The notes beneath the pieces were generated by a model. The model had not been told where the DNA came from and ran no database searches. It saw nothing but the letters and a program-made list of their open reading frames with translations. A stretch of DNA of 64,000 bases from Bacteroidetes bacterium UBA1312 (GTDB taxonomy: Bacteria; Bacteroidota; Bacteroidia; Chitinophagales; Chitinophagaceae): the NCBI GenBank assembly GCA_002307135.1, contig DBTQ01000034.1:62001-126000 (forward strand), given 5' to 3'. The position numbers and the translations under genes were made by a program. Positions 46,493 through 55,380 of this stretch are shown here, piece by piece. The first letter of the stretch is position 1. Each line of letters starts with the position of its first letter.

Positions 46493-47146
46493 TTGAAAAA
46501 CAATTACGACAAAATCGCAGCAGGATATGATTTATTAAGCAGGTTGGTCTTTGGCTCTGCATTAATCCATGCACAAACTTGTATGCTGCACCTGATAGCT
46601 GCACATAGCCGAATATTGATTGTTGGTGGTGGAACAGGTTGGATTTTAGAAGAGTTGGCTAAAGTACATGCTGATGGACTTCAAATAATTTATGTAGAGT
46701 TATCTGCCGAAATGATTGCTCATGCCAAACGACGAAACTGGCAACAGAATGAGGTTGTATTTATTAATGAACCGATTGAGCATTATAGTTCTACAGCGCA
46801 GTTTGATGTCATTTTTACAGCCTTTCTGTTTGACAATTTTACTTTGGCAAAAGCAACATTAATTTTTACCCAATTAGATGAAATGCTAATGAATAAAGGG
46901 AAGTGGTTATTTACTGACTTTCATAGCGATCAAAGAGCGATACACGTTTGGCAGCGGATACTATTGAAAATTATGTTTCTTTTTTTTCAGATCGTTTGTA
47001 AAATAGAGGCAAAAGAATTGACTAACATGGTTCCATTGTTTGCACACAAAGACTATCGGCAATTATTGTTCAGCAAAAGGTATAAAGGTTTTATTCAATC
47101 CTTCGTTTACGAAAAAAATTCTTGCGCAGCAGATTTGACTGTTTGA
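46493..47146 (+). CDS. Class I SAM-dependent methyltransferase (TTG start)
   Basis: The 217-residue protein has a SAM motif I of ILIVGGGTGWILEELA, an acidic residue in IIYVELSAEMIAHAKRR, and an N-terminal NYDKIAAGYDLLSRLVFG segment typical of UbiE-like methyltransferases. That segment lies upstream of any ATG, so translation must begin at TTG 46493. The gene follows the UbiA-like gene by 28 bp. The substrate is unknown. Confidence 0.78.
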   Translation: MKNNYDKIAAGYDLLSRLVFGSALIHAQTCMLHLIAAHSRILIVGGGTGWILEELAKVHADGLQIIYVELSAEMIAHAKRRNWQQNEVVFINEPIEHYSSTAQFDVIFTAFLFDNFTLAKATLIFTQLDEMLMNKGKWLFTDFHSDQRAIHVWQRILLKIMFLFFQIVCKIEAKELTNMVPLFAHKDYRQLLFSKRYKGFIQSFVYEKNSCAADLTV

Positions 47147-47224
47147 TGATAACTTATCCTTGTGACGGTGTAATATTATTTTCTACTTTATTTGTGGAAA
47201 TTTCAGTAAAATAAATAAAACGTA

Positions 47225-50200
47225 ATGGGTTCTTCGCACCAGATTTTTCAAACAACCACACCCAAGCGCTGGAAAAGCTTCCTTTGGATTGTCCGATTAT
47301 TATTGTTTTTTATGATCATAAGCATGGTCGTTATCGGGCTCTCTATTTTCAGGCACCAAACAAATATTTTGCCTAAAATAATTTCGCAAAACGTGCTGTA
47401 CAAAAAGCTATTGAAATCAGAAATTGTCGCCGAGCCCAAACGTTTCAGCAAAAGCATTTTCGATTCGACACGAAAGCTACCCACCACCTTTAAATACGCA
47501 TCAAAAGGCCGTATTGATTACAATGGCGACGAAGGGGTTCGGTCTGCATTCTACGTCAATTGGGACGCTCAATCTTTTACTTCCTTACAAAATCATATTC
47601 ATCAGGTAAATATTATATTCCCAGAATGGTTTTTTATCGGATCCAATGGCGATTCCATTTCAGTAAATATAGAGCAGAAAGCACTTGACCTAATGCAACA
47701 AAATAAGGTGAAAATCCTGCCCATGTTCTCCAACTATTTAGGTGATGAGGGCTGGAACAGCAGCGCGGTACACAAGTTACTTTCTTCACCAAAAAATAGA
47801 ACCAAAGTAATTGATTTGCTCATCCAAACGATAGAACAATATCACCTACAAGGTATCAATATAGACCTCGAAGAAATTCGTGAAAATACTGACGAAACGC
47901 TGATCGCTTTTATGCAGGAACTATACGGTAAGTTTCATGCAAGAAACTTAGTTGTTAGCCAGGATGTGGCCGCATTAAATGAAGACTATAATTTAAAAGA
48001 GCTTTCAAAGTTTAATGACTACATGGTACTAATGGCTTATGACGAGCATTTTTCTACGAGCAATGCCGGTCCTGTTGCAAGCCAAGATTGGTTAGAAACA
48101 GTGTTGCAAGATTTCATGAAAAAAGTACCTGCCGAAAAAGCGATTCTCGGTTTAGGAACCTATGGTTACGATTGGAGCAAAGGTTATGAAGCAGAAACGG
48201 TAAGCTACGAAGAAAGTCTTTCTACTGCACAAGAAGCAGAGGCAACAGTCATTTTTGACACCAATAGTTATAACTCTCACTTCAATTATTCAGACGACAA
48301 CGATTTAAAGCATGAAGTTTGGTTTACGGATGCAGCAACTACCTTCAATGCCATTCGTACCGCCGAAGACTATGGAGTGGCCGGCACCGCCATCTGGCGC
48401 TTAGGAACTGAAGATGAAAGAATATGGCAATTTTATACAAACGACTTGAGTGAGGATGCGATGAAAGCAACGCCCTTTGATTTGCGAAAGCTCGAAACAA
48501 TTGTACCAACTTCGAAGCCTGATTTTTCAGGCGAGGGTGAAGTATTAAATTTAGTAACTGCACCGCAAGAAGGCAGCATTTCATTGAAATACGATTCGAC
48601 CGAAAATTTGATAGTAGATCAGTCCTACCAAAAAATGCCTTCCGGTTATGTCATTAAAAAAATCGGCAAAGCCGGGCCTAAACAAATTCTGTTGACATTT
48701 GATGACGGCCCCGATGAAGAATGGACTCCAAAAATTTTGGACATTTTAGAACAGGAAAAAGTTCCCGCAGCATTTTTTGTAGTTGGCCAAAATGCAGAAA
48801 ATAATATCCCACTCCTGAAACGGATCTATAATGATGGCTTTGAAATAGGCAACCATACATTTACACATCCCAATATTGCAGACGTAAATGAAATTCGGGC
48901 TAAAGCAGAAATCAATGGCACACAGCAATTGATAGAAAGCCTTACCGGGCATAGTACTATTTTGTTTCGCCCACCCTACAATGCTGATGCGGAACCACAA
49001 ACTATCAGCGAATTATTACCCATACAATTAGCACGCAGTGAAGGGCTGATTACTGTTGGCGAATCCATCGATCCCTTAGACTGGGAAAAAGGCGTTTCGC
49101 CCGATTCTATTTACAATAGAATTATTGCTCAAAAAGATCTTGGTAATATTATTTTATTACACGATGCAGGTGGCGATAGATCAGCAACTGTTGCCGTATT
49201 GCCGCGCATTATTCAACATTTTAAAAACCAAGGTTATGAATTCATTACTGTGGCAAAATTAATAGGTAAAACAAAAAATGATTTAATGCCCAAGCTTTCT
49301 GAAAGCCATATAAGAAGCTTTAATTACTGGACGCTAATCTCTGTTTACTGGGGCGAACATATTTTGTACAGTTTGTTTTTACTTACCATTATTTTGTCCA
49401 TTTTACGAACTGTATGGGTAGCCATATTGGCCTACAAGCAAAAGAAAAAAGCGGCAAAAGAAACCAGTTTCAATACAGCAACACCTGTAGTAAGTGTGAT
49501 CGTACCGGCTTACAACGAAGAAGTGAACGTCATTAAAACTATCACAAATTTATTGACAGGCAACTATCCCAACATGGCAATAATTGTTGTGGATGATGGT
49601 TCTAAAGATCGCACATACGAGCTCGTTTCCAAAGCATTTGAAGGCAATTCCAAAGTGTCCGTATTGACAAAAAGCAATGGTGGTAAAGCTTCCGCACTGA
49701 ATTTTGGTATCGCGCAAATCAAAAGCGACTATGTAATCTGTATTGATGCTGATACGCAATTACTCCCCAATGCTATCAGCGAACTGATGAAATACTTTAC
49801 CAGTCCAGAGGTTGCTGCTGTTGCTGGAAATGTAAAAGTAGGCAACGAACGCAACCTGATCACCAGATGGCAAGCAATTGAATATATTACCAGCCAAAAC
49901 TTCGACCGGCGCGCAATGGATTTACTCAACTGTATTACTGTGGTACCCGGGGCAATAGGTGCATTCCGTACTAAAGCCATTATTGAAGCCGGCGGTTTTA
50001 CTACAGATACGCTTGCAGAAGATTGTGACTTGACCATAAGAATGCTCCGCAATGACCAACAAATCCGTTATTGCAATCGGGCCATTGCCGTAACAGAAGC
50101 ACCCGAAACATTGACCATGTTTATGAAACAACGCTTCCGCTGGACCTTCGGCATCATGCAATGCTGGTGGAAACATCGAGAAACTGCATTTAATCCTCGC

Positions 50201-50563
50201 TATCGTTGGCTCGGCATGTTTGCCATGCCTATGATGCTTGTCTTTCAATTGATGATGCCATTGTTATCGCCACTAGCTGATTTTTATCTGCTTTATTCGC
50301 TGATCACAGGCAATGCCCTGATGCACATTCTAGGTTTTTGGCTATTGTTCACCTTCGTAGATATGGCAGGGGCAATACTGGCATTTGCCTTCGAACGGGA
50401 AAGTATCGGCCGCCTCATCTGGCTCATACCTCAGCGCATTATTTACCGCCAGTTTCTCTACTTCATTTTAATAAAAGCCTATATAGCGGCATTAAAAGGA
50501 CAGTTAAGAAGTTGGGGTACGCTTAAAAGAACGGGCAACGTACAAATCAGTGAAATAAAGTAA
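47225..50563 (+). CDS. GH18-like / polysaccharide deacetylase / GT2 glycosyltransferase fusion
   Basis: The 1112-residue membrane protein has an N-terminal helix (about residues 16-40) and three catalytic parts. The first (about 75-390) is a GH18-like barrel with GINIDLEEIREN. The second (about 488-670) is a NodB deacetylase with TFDDGPDEEWTP and the HTFTHP zinc motif. The third (about 755-1000) is a processive GT2 with PAYNEEVNV, the aspartate in DADTQLLP, EDCDL and QRFRW, followed by membrane helices. Together it could make, deacetylate and trim an N-acetylglucosamine-like exopolysaccharide in one polypeptide. The polymer is not known. Confidence 0.92.
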   Translation: MGSSHQIFQTTTPKRWKSFLWIVRLLLFFMIISMVVIGLSIFRHQTNILPKIISQNVLYKKLLKSEIVAEPKRFSKSIFDSTRKLPTTFKYASKGRIDYNGDEGVRSAFYVNWDAQSFTSLQNHIHQVNIIFPEWFFIGSNGDSISVNIEQKALDLMQQNKVKILPMFSNYLGDEGWNSSAVHKLLSSPKNRTKVIDLLIQTIEQYHLQGINIDLEEIRENTDETLIAFMQELYGKFHARNLVVSQDVAALNEDYNLKELSKFNDYMVLMAYDEHFSTSNAGPVASQDWLETVLQDFMKKVPAEKAILGLGTYGYDWSKGYEAETVSYEESLSTAQEAEATVIFDTNSYNSHFNYSDDNDLKHEVWFTDAATTFNAIRTAEDYGVAGTAIWRLGTEDERIWQFYTNDLSEDAMKATPFDLRKLETIVPTSKPDFSGEGEVLNLVTAPQEGSISLKYDSTENLIVDQSYQKMPSGYVIKKIGKAGPKQILLTFDDGPDEEWTPKILDILEQEKVPAAFFVVGQNAENNIPLLKRIYNDGFEIGNHTFTHPNIADVNEIRAKAEINGTQQLIESLTGHSTILFRPPYNADAEPQTISELLPIQLARSEGLITVGESIDPLDWEKGVSPDSIYNRIIAQKDLGNIILLHDAGGDRSATVAVLPRIIQHFKNQGYEFITVAKLIGKTKNDLMPKLSESHIRSFNYWTLISVYWGEHILYSLFLLTIILSILRTVWVAILAYKQKKKAAKETSFNTATPVVSVIVPAYNEEVNVIKTITNLLTGNYPNMAIIVVDDGSKDRTYELVSKAFEGNSKVSVLTKSNGGKASALNFGIAQIKSDYVICIDADTQLLPNAISELMKYFTSPEVAAVAGNVKVGNERNLITRWQAIEYITSQNFDRRAMDLLNCITVVPGAIGAFRTKAIIEAGGFTTDTLAEDCDLTIRMLRNDQQIRYCNRAIAVTEAPETLTMFMKQRFRWTFGIMQCWWKHRETAFNPRYRWLGMFAMPMMLVFQLMMPLLSPLADFYLLYSLITGNALMHILGFWLLFTFVDMAGAILAFAFERESIGRLIWLIPQRIIYRQFLYFILIKAYIAALKGQLRSWGTLKRTGNVQISEIK

Positions 50564-50588
50564 TAGAACCATATTTAAGCATAAAATG

Positions 50589-50620
50589 AATGGGACAAAT
50601 CAGTATTGATTTGTCCCATT
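50589..50620 (+). terminator. Hairpin after the GH18-NodB-GT2 gene
   Basis: A perfect 14-bp stem (AATGGGACAAATCA / TGATTTGTCCCATT) with a 4-nt loop, 25 bp after the stop. The T-run is weak. Between it and 50764 no gene is seen. Confidence 0.8.
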
Positions 50621-50764
50621 TGCACATTTAAACTGTCAAAGCCTAAAAAGTATATTTAAGTTAACCTCTTTAATAACCGGATTTAAAAAAACACTCGCAA
50701 TGTATCTATGAGTAGTTTTTTAGCTTTTTTGTCTATTGCCGGCCAGTTCGGTTAGCATTAACAA

Positions 50765-50791
50765 AAAAGCCACTCATGATGAGTGGCTTTT
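50765..50791 (-). terminator. Ancestral terminator of tRNA-Asp, now separated from it
   Basis: An 11-bp stem AAAAGCCACTC / GAGTGGCTTTT with a T-run on the minus strand lies directly after the tRNA 3'-end fragment. It is where the tRNA-Asp terminator would be if the island were removed. Confidence 0.75.
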
Positions 50792-50805
50792 GCGGACCGG
50801 ACGGG
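50787..50805. repeat. Island att-like direct repeat, distal copy (tRNA-Asp 3' fragment)
   Basis: CTTTTGCGGACCGGACGGG is identical to 60673-60691, which includes the last 13 nt of the tRNA-Asp gene. It is a stub of the tRNA 3' end. The match continues with CTC after one mismatch. The segment from here to 51500 (about 700 bp) shows no convincing gene. Confidence 0.88.
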
Positions 50806-51459
50806 TCTCAAAAAAAAAATACAAAAATCACTGTATTACAGTGAGACATAAAACACATATAACATCGAGTACCCTTTAAAATACCCTAAATGGTTGTTTG
50901 TGTTTGTTACAGCAGACAGTAAATACAGCTGCGTATGATTGAGTTACTACTTACGAATAGAAATACGGCAAATTAATTTCATTCTGAATTTGGGGTAAAT
51001 GAAATATTTTACCTAACACAGTAAAATCAATTAGTAGTATAAGGCATCTGAAAAACTAACTGAAAAATTTTTCATGAAAATGAAATGCCTTGTAACCGCT
51101 TTACTCTTCTATATTTTGATAGTTTGCCCCCTATAGTAAATATCGGATCTTATAATCTGTCTAACATATAACAAACAAAATAGTGCATCCGGATCTATTG
51201 GTAAAAGTGACAAGCAAAACGATTTTTCAATCACTTACTCAGCTTGCAGTAATCCTAAAGAAATAATGTATACAAAGGTTAGTGAATAATGCCATTACGC
51301 TTAGAATAAGACTAAATAAAAATTAAAATGTGGAAAACTATGCTAATAATTATGAACCTTATTGTAACTTGCCCTCGTTAGTAAGTATTTTTTCTTTTTA
51401 AGACATTTTAATTAAGTAGCTATTGTTGTGGAAAGTTACTATTAATTAACTCTATCATT

Positions 51460-51467
51460 TAAGTTTG
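51460..51467 (+). promoter_or_regulatory. -7 box of the first island operon
   Basis: TAAGTTTG matches TAnnTTTG and lies 33 bp before the ATG at 51501. No good TTTG is seen 19 bp upstream of it. Confidence 0.5.
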
Positions 51468-51500
51468 ACTAACTAATTTACAACCAAAAACACTACGTAT

Positions 51501-51806
51501 ATGTACCACTCACATTCTTATCAAGACGAGGCGTTTGGAGTTTTTGTTTCCTTTTTAAGGAATGTAATTAATGGAGATCAAAAGTATGCTGAATTGATTC
51601 TCCCAATTATAACAGATGCTCACGAATTAGCTACAGGTGAGAAAACTTATTTCACAATTAATAGAGACAATTATACAATTATCACTTTCCTTGTGGAATC
51701 TTCTAAAGATTATTTCCAAACATTAAATACTGGAAATATTATCAAAAGCGATTATCAACGTATCTTGGAAGTAGTTAGCTCTCAAAGAGAACTAGTATTT
51801 GCTTAA
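51501..51806 (+). CDS. 101-aa island protein, unknown function
   Basis: The small acidic protein (MYHSHSYQDEAFGVFVSFL...) is predicted to be mixed alpha and beta, without signal peptide or membrane helix. No family is recognised. It is the first gene of a tight plus-strand operon: its stop is 2 bp before the start of the metallopeptidase gene. Its position suggests a regulator, immunity or trigger role for the next gene, which is inference. Confidence 0.72.
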   Translation: MYHSHSYQDEAFGVFVSFLRNVINGDQKYAELILPIITDAHELATGEKTYFTINRDNYTIITFLVESSKDYFQTLNTGNIIKSDYQRILEVVSSQRELVFA

Positions 51807-51808
51807 CG

Positions 51809-53008
51809 ATGGTTTCTCCATTCTATAATATATTAAAACTACATCTAGCTCAAGCGGAGTTTGCTTTAGAAAAAGCTAAGAATAATACCTATTCTGATAA
51901 AAGAAAAGAAGAATATCAGGATAAATTATCACTGCTTTTTTGTGAGATAAAAAAATCAGTTGCGAACGACGATACAATCTCGGAGGCTGAAATTTATGAT
52001 CAGTACAAAAGGCATATTGATTTTATTTTTAAAAGTCTCGAATTTTTAGATAGTAGTACTCTCAATCAAATTCCTTATGAAATAGTTGAATGTCTTGACT
52101 ATGCAATGAAAGATTGGCTTACGAGTGGAAATGAGTATGTCATTGTAACCAGTTTAATTAATAATGTTGGGGGATTTAGCTTTGACCCAACTTTAGCTTA
52201 CAGTGAAACGATTTACAATGAGATAAAGACTAAGTATTCTATTGAATTCAACTGTCGGTTAGTGCAAATAAATCTACCTAGAGCTTTAGTAAGAGACTAT
52301 TTGTCTTCAGTTGTATTATATCATGAATTAGGACACTTCATAGACATGAAGTTCAAGTTTACTGAAAGCCTAACTAGGGAGATTCTCGATAATGTTACTG
52401 GTATTAATACAATTGACACGGTTGAGGTTGATAGGCTATTATACTATTTCCCTTACCTGACGCAATTCAGAGGAATTAATACTCAATTGTCAACTACCAA
52501 CCAGTATTTTTGGGCAACAGCAAATCATTTAGGAGAATTCTTTTGCGATCTATTTGCCAGTCAATATATTTCTGACTCATCAAATTTCTATTTGCAATAT
52601 TTAACTGAGGATAACAGAAACTATACAGGCTCGCATCCATCTACCAATTTTAGAGTCAATGTAGTGAATGACTTTTTAAATAAGATTGATAATATACTTG
52701 TAAATAGAATCAATAAAGCAATTGCAAGTATAAATGGCATGGCACTTGAAATACGAAGCGAAGAGGTGTTGATGGATGACTTCTTTAATCTCCTCCCGGC
52801 TAACGTCGCTAATTTAAAACAACTACATGGTCTATTTAATACAGGTTGGAAAATTTGGTTAAATGAACAGAGTAGGCTTAGTAAGTCACTAAATGATCAA
52901 TACACAGCACCCGTTAGATTACATAACGTAATAAACAATTTAATTGAGAAATCTATTGCTAATTTTATTACACAACTTAGATGGGAGAAAGCAAAACCGA
53001 AAGAATAG
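51809..53008 (+). CDS. HExxH zinc metallopeptidase-like island protein
   Basis: The 399-residue cytosolic protein has LYHELGHFIDM (His172, Glu173, His176) and, about 70 residues later, HLGEFFCDLFA (Glu243, Asp247), which gives a gluzincin-like HExxH...ExxxD zinc site. The rest is helical and not recognised. No signal peptide is seen, so the target is likely intracellular. It overlaps the dCTP-deaminase-like gene by 28 bp, indicating tight coupling. It is likely the peptidase of a conflict system, but the substrate is unknown. Confidence 0.8.
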   Translation: MVSPFYNILKLHLAQAEFALEKAKNNTYSDKRKEEYQDKLSLLFCEIKKSVANDDTISEAEIYDQYKRHIDFIFKSLEFLDSSTLNQIPYEIVECLDYAMKDWLTSGNEYVIVTSLINNVGGFSFDPTLAYSETIYNEIKTKYSIEFNCRLVQINLPRALVRDYLSSVVLYHELGHFIDMKFKFTESLTREILDNVTGINTIDTVEVDRLLYYFPYLTQFRGINTQLSTTNQYFWATANHLGEFFCDLFASQYISDSSNFYLQYLTEDNRNYTGSHPSTNFRVNVVNDFLNKIDNILVNRINKAIASINGMALEIRSEEVLMDDFFNLLPANVANLKQLHGLFNTGWKIWLNEQSRLSKSLNDQYTAPVRLHNVINNLIEKSIANFITQLRWEKAKPKE

Positions 53009-53646
53009 AACATTCGCTTGTAAATAGCTGTTTATCTAAATCGGAGATTAATGACTTTATTTCCGAGGGGAAATTACATATTAGACCCTTATTAGAAAGT
53101 AGCCAAGTTGGTGAAATTGGAATAGATTTTAGATTGGGGACAGATTTTCTTGTTTCTATTCAAGGAAGAGAAGCTTTCATCAATGCCTCTAAAAACGAAT
53201 GGATAGATAGAGGAAATCAGCGGGATATTTATCAATTCTTTCAAACAACAAGAAGACAAATAGGCGAAACGTTTATTTTGCATCCTCACCAAACAGTTTT
53301 GGCTGTAAGTCTTGAGTATATTAAGTTACCCGAAAACTGTTTTATGAAATTGTATATGAGAAGTTCATATTCTAGGCTAGGTATAACAATATCAACTATT
53401 GCACAACCAGGTTATTGTGGGTGTTTGAGTTTAGAGCTAACTAATAACAATAATAATCCTATAAATCTTACCGTTGGAGCAAGATTAGTTCAAGGAATTA
53501 TTTATAGGTTAAATTCATCAGCACCTTATTTTAGTTCCCCTCGAAAATATGTATGTCAGGTTAGACCGGAGCCTTCTGCAATTACAGCAGACTCAGATTT
53601 AAATATTCTAAATGAAATGTGGAAAGAAAATAACAATAGGAAGTAA
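52981..53646 (+). CDS. dCTP deaminase / dUTPase-fold protein
   Basis: The 221-residue protein fits the dCTP deaminase family: LSKSEINDFISEGKLHIRP at the start, IGIDFRLGTDF, HPHQTVLAVSLEYIKLPEN, MRSSYSRLGI (Arg-Ser-Ser near 127) and SLELTNNN with the catalytic-type Glu152, then VGARLVQGIIY. The loop before Glu152 (TIAQPGYCG) is about two residues shorter than TAHRIDPGW in housekeeping Dcd, so activity may differ. Such enzymes deplete dCTP in some anti-phage systems. Here it overlaps the metallopeptidase gene by 28 bp. Confidence 0.8.
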   Translation: MGESKTERIEHSLVNSCLSKSEINDFISEGKLHIRPLLESSQVGEIGIDFRLGTDFLVSIQGREAFINASKNEWIDRGNQRDIYQFFQTTRRQIGETFILHPHQTVLAVSLEYIKLPENCFMKLYMRSSYSRLGITISTIAQPGYCGCLSLELTNNNNNPINLTVGARLVQGIIYRLNSSAPYFSSPRKYVCQVRPEPSAITADSDLNILNEMWKENNNRK

Positions 53647-53668
53647 GAATTTCCTCCTATCGTTATTT
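53628..53668. terminator. Bidirectional hairpin between convergent island operons
   Basis: AAATAACAATAGGA pairs with TCCTATCGTTATTT with one mismatch. It overlaps the end of the dCTP-deaminase-like gene and faces the DUF6527 gene end. Confidence 0.7.
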
Positions 53669-53672
53669 CAAC

Positions 53673-54002
53673 TTATTTACACCATAGAATTTCCCCTTTT
53701 TTAATAAAAAAATGACTTCTGCAACCAACAGTTCTGTTTACAGAGGGTTGCAAAGTGAATCTATCATTCTCATCTAAGCAATATTTCCAGTATGGATAAT
53801 ATTCATCTAAAAGATTCATGTGCAGCACACTTTTACAGCCACAAGGACAGAGCATTACTACCTGCCACGGTTGTTCAAGATTTGTTTCGAGATAAAGCGT
53901 AAGAGGATCGAGTCTATCTGGAACATTTTTCGTGAGCTTGTATCGATAGCGTTTCCGGGACCGCTTAAACCATGCTTTAATTACGAAAAATTTTTTCTTC
54001 AT
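53673..54002 (-). CDS. DUF6527 family putative zinc protein
   Basis: The 109-residue basic protein has LCPCGCKS (Cys52, Cys54, Cys56) and TVGCRSHFFIKKG (Cys94, His97), a probable zinc site, and the PSVNRTVGCRSHF block typical of DUF6527. The family is commonly encoded beside E1-JAB and multi-ubiquitin genes. It overlaps the E1-JAB gene by 4 bp. It may be a small partner of the conjugation module. Its function is not known. Confidence 0.8.
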   Translation of the reverse strand: MKKKFFVIKAWFKRSRKRYRYKLTKNVPDRLDPLTLYLETNLEQPWQVVMLCPCGCKSVLHMNLLDEYYPYWKYCLDENDRFTLQPSVNRTVGCRSHFFIKKGEILWCK

Positions 54003-55378
54003 GATGGTCGTGTTAATTCTGGGTTATTCAATAAAGGTTCTACATCCCCGCGTCCGGTGAATTTAGAAAAGAAAGCACATTGATCAGGGTTTTGCTCAGG
54101 ATATGTTAGGCATTCAGAAAACATTATTCTGACAGAATCAATGTCGTGATTTTCCATATTTCTGTAAGGGTGAATTCTTGCCAGAAAATCATTTACCGCT
54201 GTTGATGCTGTTTGCATATTTATGCTGATTACTGCGGGGCTAGATTCATTTACATTTGCTAAATACTGGTTTCGCTCGAACGCTTCTTTATTGGTTCGTT
54301 TTGTTGCTTCTGACTGTAGATTCGTTAAACTATATTGCTTACGACTTAATAAACTTGAACCATGCGGTTTAATGTAATGAACACTTCCAAAAATGCCATT
54401 TATTCCTCCATTGCCATCAGCATCCAGTTTTACCCCCATATCAATTAAAGGAATTAGATAAAAGGATGAAATCAAGTTCAAAATATGTCGCCCCTCTGCT
54501 CCATCAACACAACTAAATAAAGCATCGCATTGGGCTAACTCTTTTACAATATCATACCTTGAAATATGATCATTAAAGGTCTTCACTCTAGTTTTAAAAC
54601 CGACTTCTTCAATTTCTCGTTTCATCAAGTCGACTTTAGGGATTTTTGACTTAGCGTCTTCAAATTTTGATCCGATAATTCTATTTAGATTTACTTCATC
54701 CACAAAATCCGGATCAACGAGAATCAACTCTCCTACTCCTAACCGCTTTAATTGTTCTATGGTTGGGCTGCCTGTGCCAGAACAACCAACCACGCCAACT
54801 TTCATCTTATTTAAAAGAGCCATTGTCTTCTTGCCAAAGGTTTGAAGATTTCTACTTTGCATACCTTCTTGCATTGGTTTATCACCATCATAATACCAAT
54901 TGAGTATTGTACTTCCAGAAACGGAAATTTGTTGAATCTTCTCTTCTTTCATCTCTGAAGTAAAAAAGCGTCCAAAAATTCTTTGATCGGGCAGCATAAT
55001 ACAACTTGCGTGAGGTAGGTCAGTATTTAACCATGAGTTGATACTTGAAAATAGATTTTGATCTGACTCATTATCATATTCCGAGAAGTATTCTCCCCCG
55101 CCGGGATGGCAATGAATTTTTAATATAGCGTAATTATACTTAACTGCTTTTTCAAGAAGGGGGTTTATTAGTTCTGTTGGCCAATGAACTAAATCCTTAC
55201 GCCGTTCAAAACAAGCTTCGTATGGAATAAGCAGGATTTCATTTACACAGAGAATATGATCCCCTCTGTGTAAATTTCTTCCGCATAAAGCTATTGCGAC
55301 AGCTTCTTTATTATCTCCGGGATATAAATGATCTGCCAGCTGCTTAAAATGTTCTTCTGAAAATTTAATCTTATTCAT
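53999..55378 (-). CDS. JAB peptidase fused to E1-like (ThiF) adenylyltransferase
   Basis: The 459-residue protein has an N-terminal JAB/JAMM domain with the complete zinc motif: His89 and His91 in IHCHPGG, then Ser99 and Asp102, and a likely catalytic Glu25. The second half (about 170-430) is a ThiF/E1 Rossmann domain with VGVVGCSGTGSPT near 194, Asp222 and the NLNR motif near 230. It should adenylate the ubiquitin-like C-terminus and remove or process the conjugate. The thiol that would take the Ubl is not identified. It sits between the Ubl-E2 and DUF6527 genes. Confidence 0.92.
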   Translation of the reverse strand: MNKIKFSEEHFKQLADHLYPGDNKEAVAIALCGRNLHRGDHILCVNEILLIPYEACFERRKDLVHWPTELINPLLEKAVKYNYAILKIHCHPGGGEYFSEYDNESDQNLFSSINSWLNTDLPHASCIMLPDQRIFGRFFTSEMKEEKIQQISVSGSTILNWYYDGDKPMQEGMQSRNLQTFGKKTMALLNKMKVGVVGCSGTGSPTIEQLKRLGVGELILVDPDFVDEVNLNRIIGSKFEDAKSKIPKVDLMKREIEEVGFKTRVKTFNDHISRYDIVKELAQCDALFSCVDGAEGRHILNLISSFYLIPLIDMGVKLDADGNGGINGIFGSVHYIKPHGSSLLSRKQYSLTNLQSEATKRTNKEAFERNQYLANVNESSPAVISINMQTASTAVNDFLARIHPYRNMENHDIDSVRIMFSECLTYPEQNPDQCAFFSKFTGRGDVEPLLNNPELTRPS

Positions 55379-55380
55379 TG

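Noticed and set aside
49729..50248. Two minus-strand frames of 107-108 aa within the GT2 domain
   Set aside because: They are shadows of the strongly conserved glycosyltransferase frame.
50806..51500. Integrase gene at the left end of the island
   Set aside because: No frame of useful length and no tyrosine-integrase R-H-R-Y motifs could be found.
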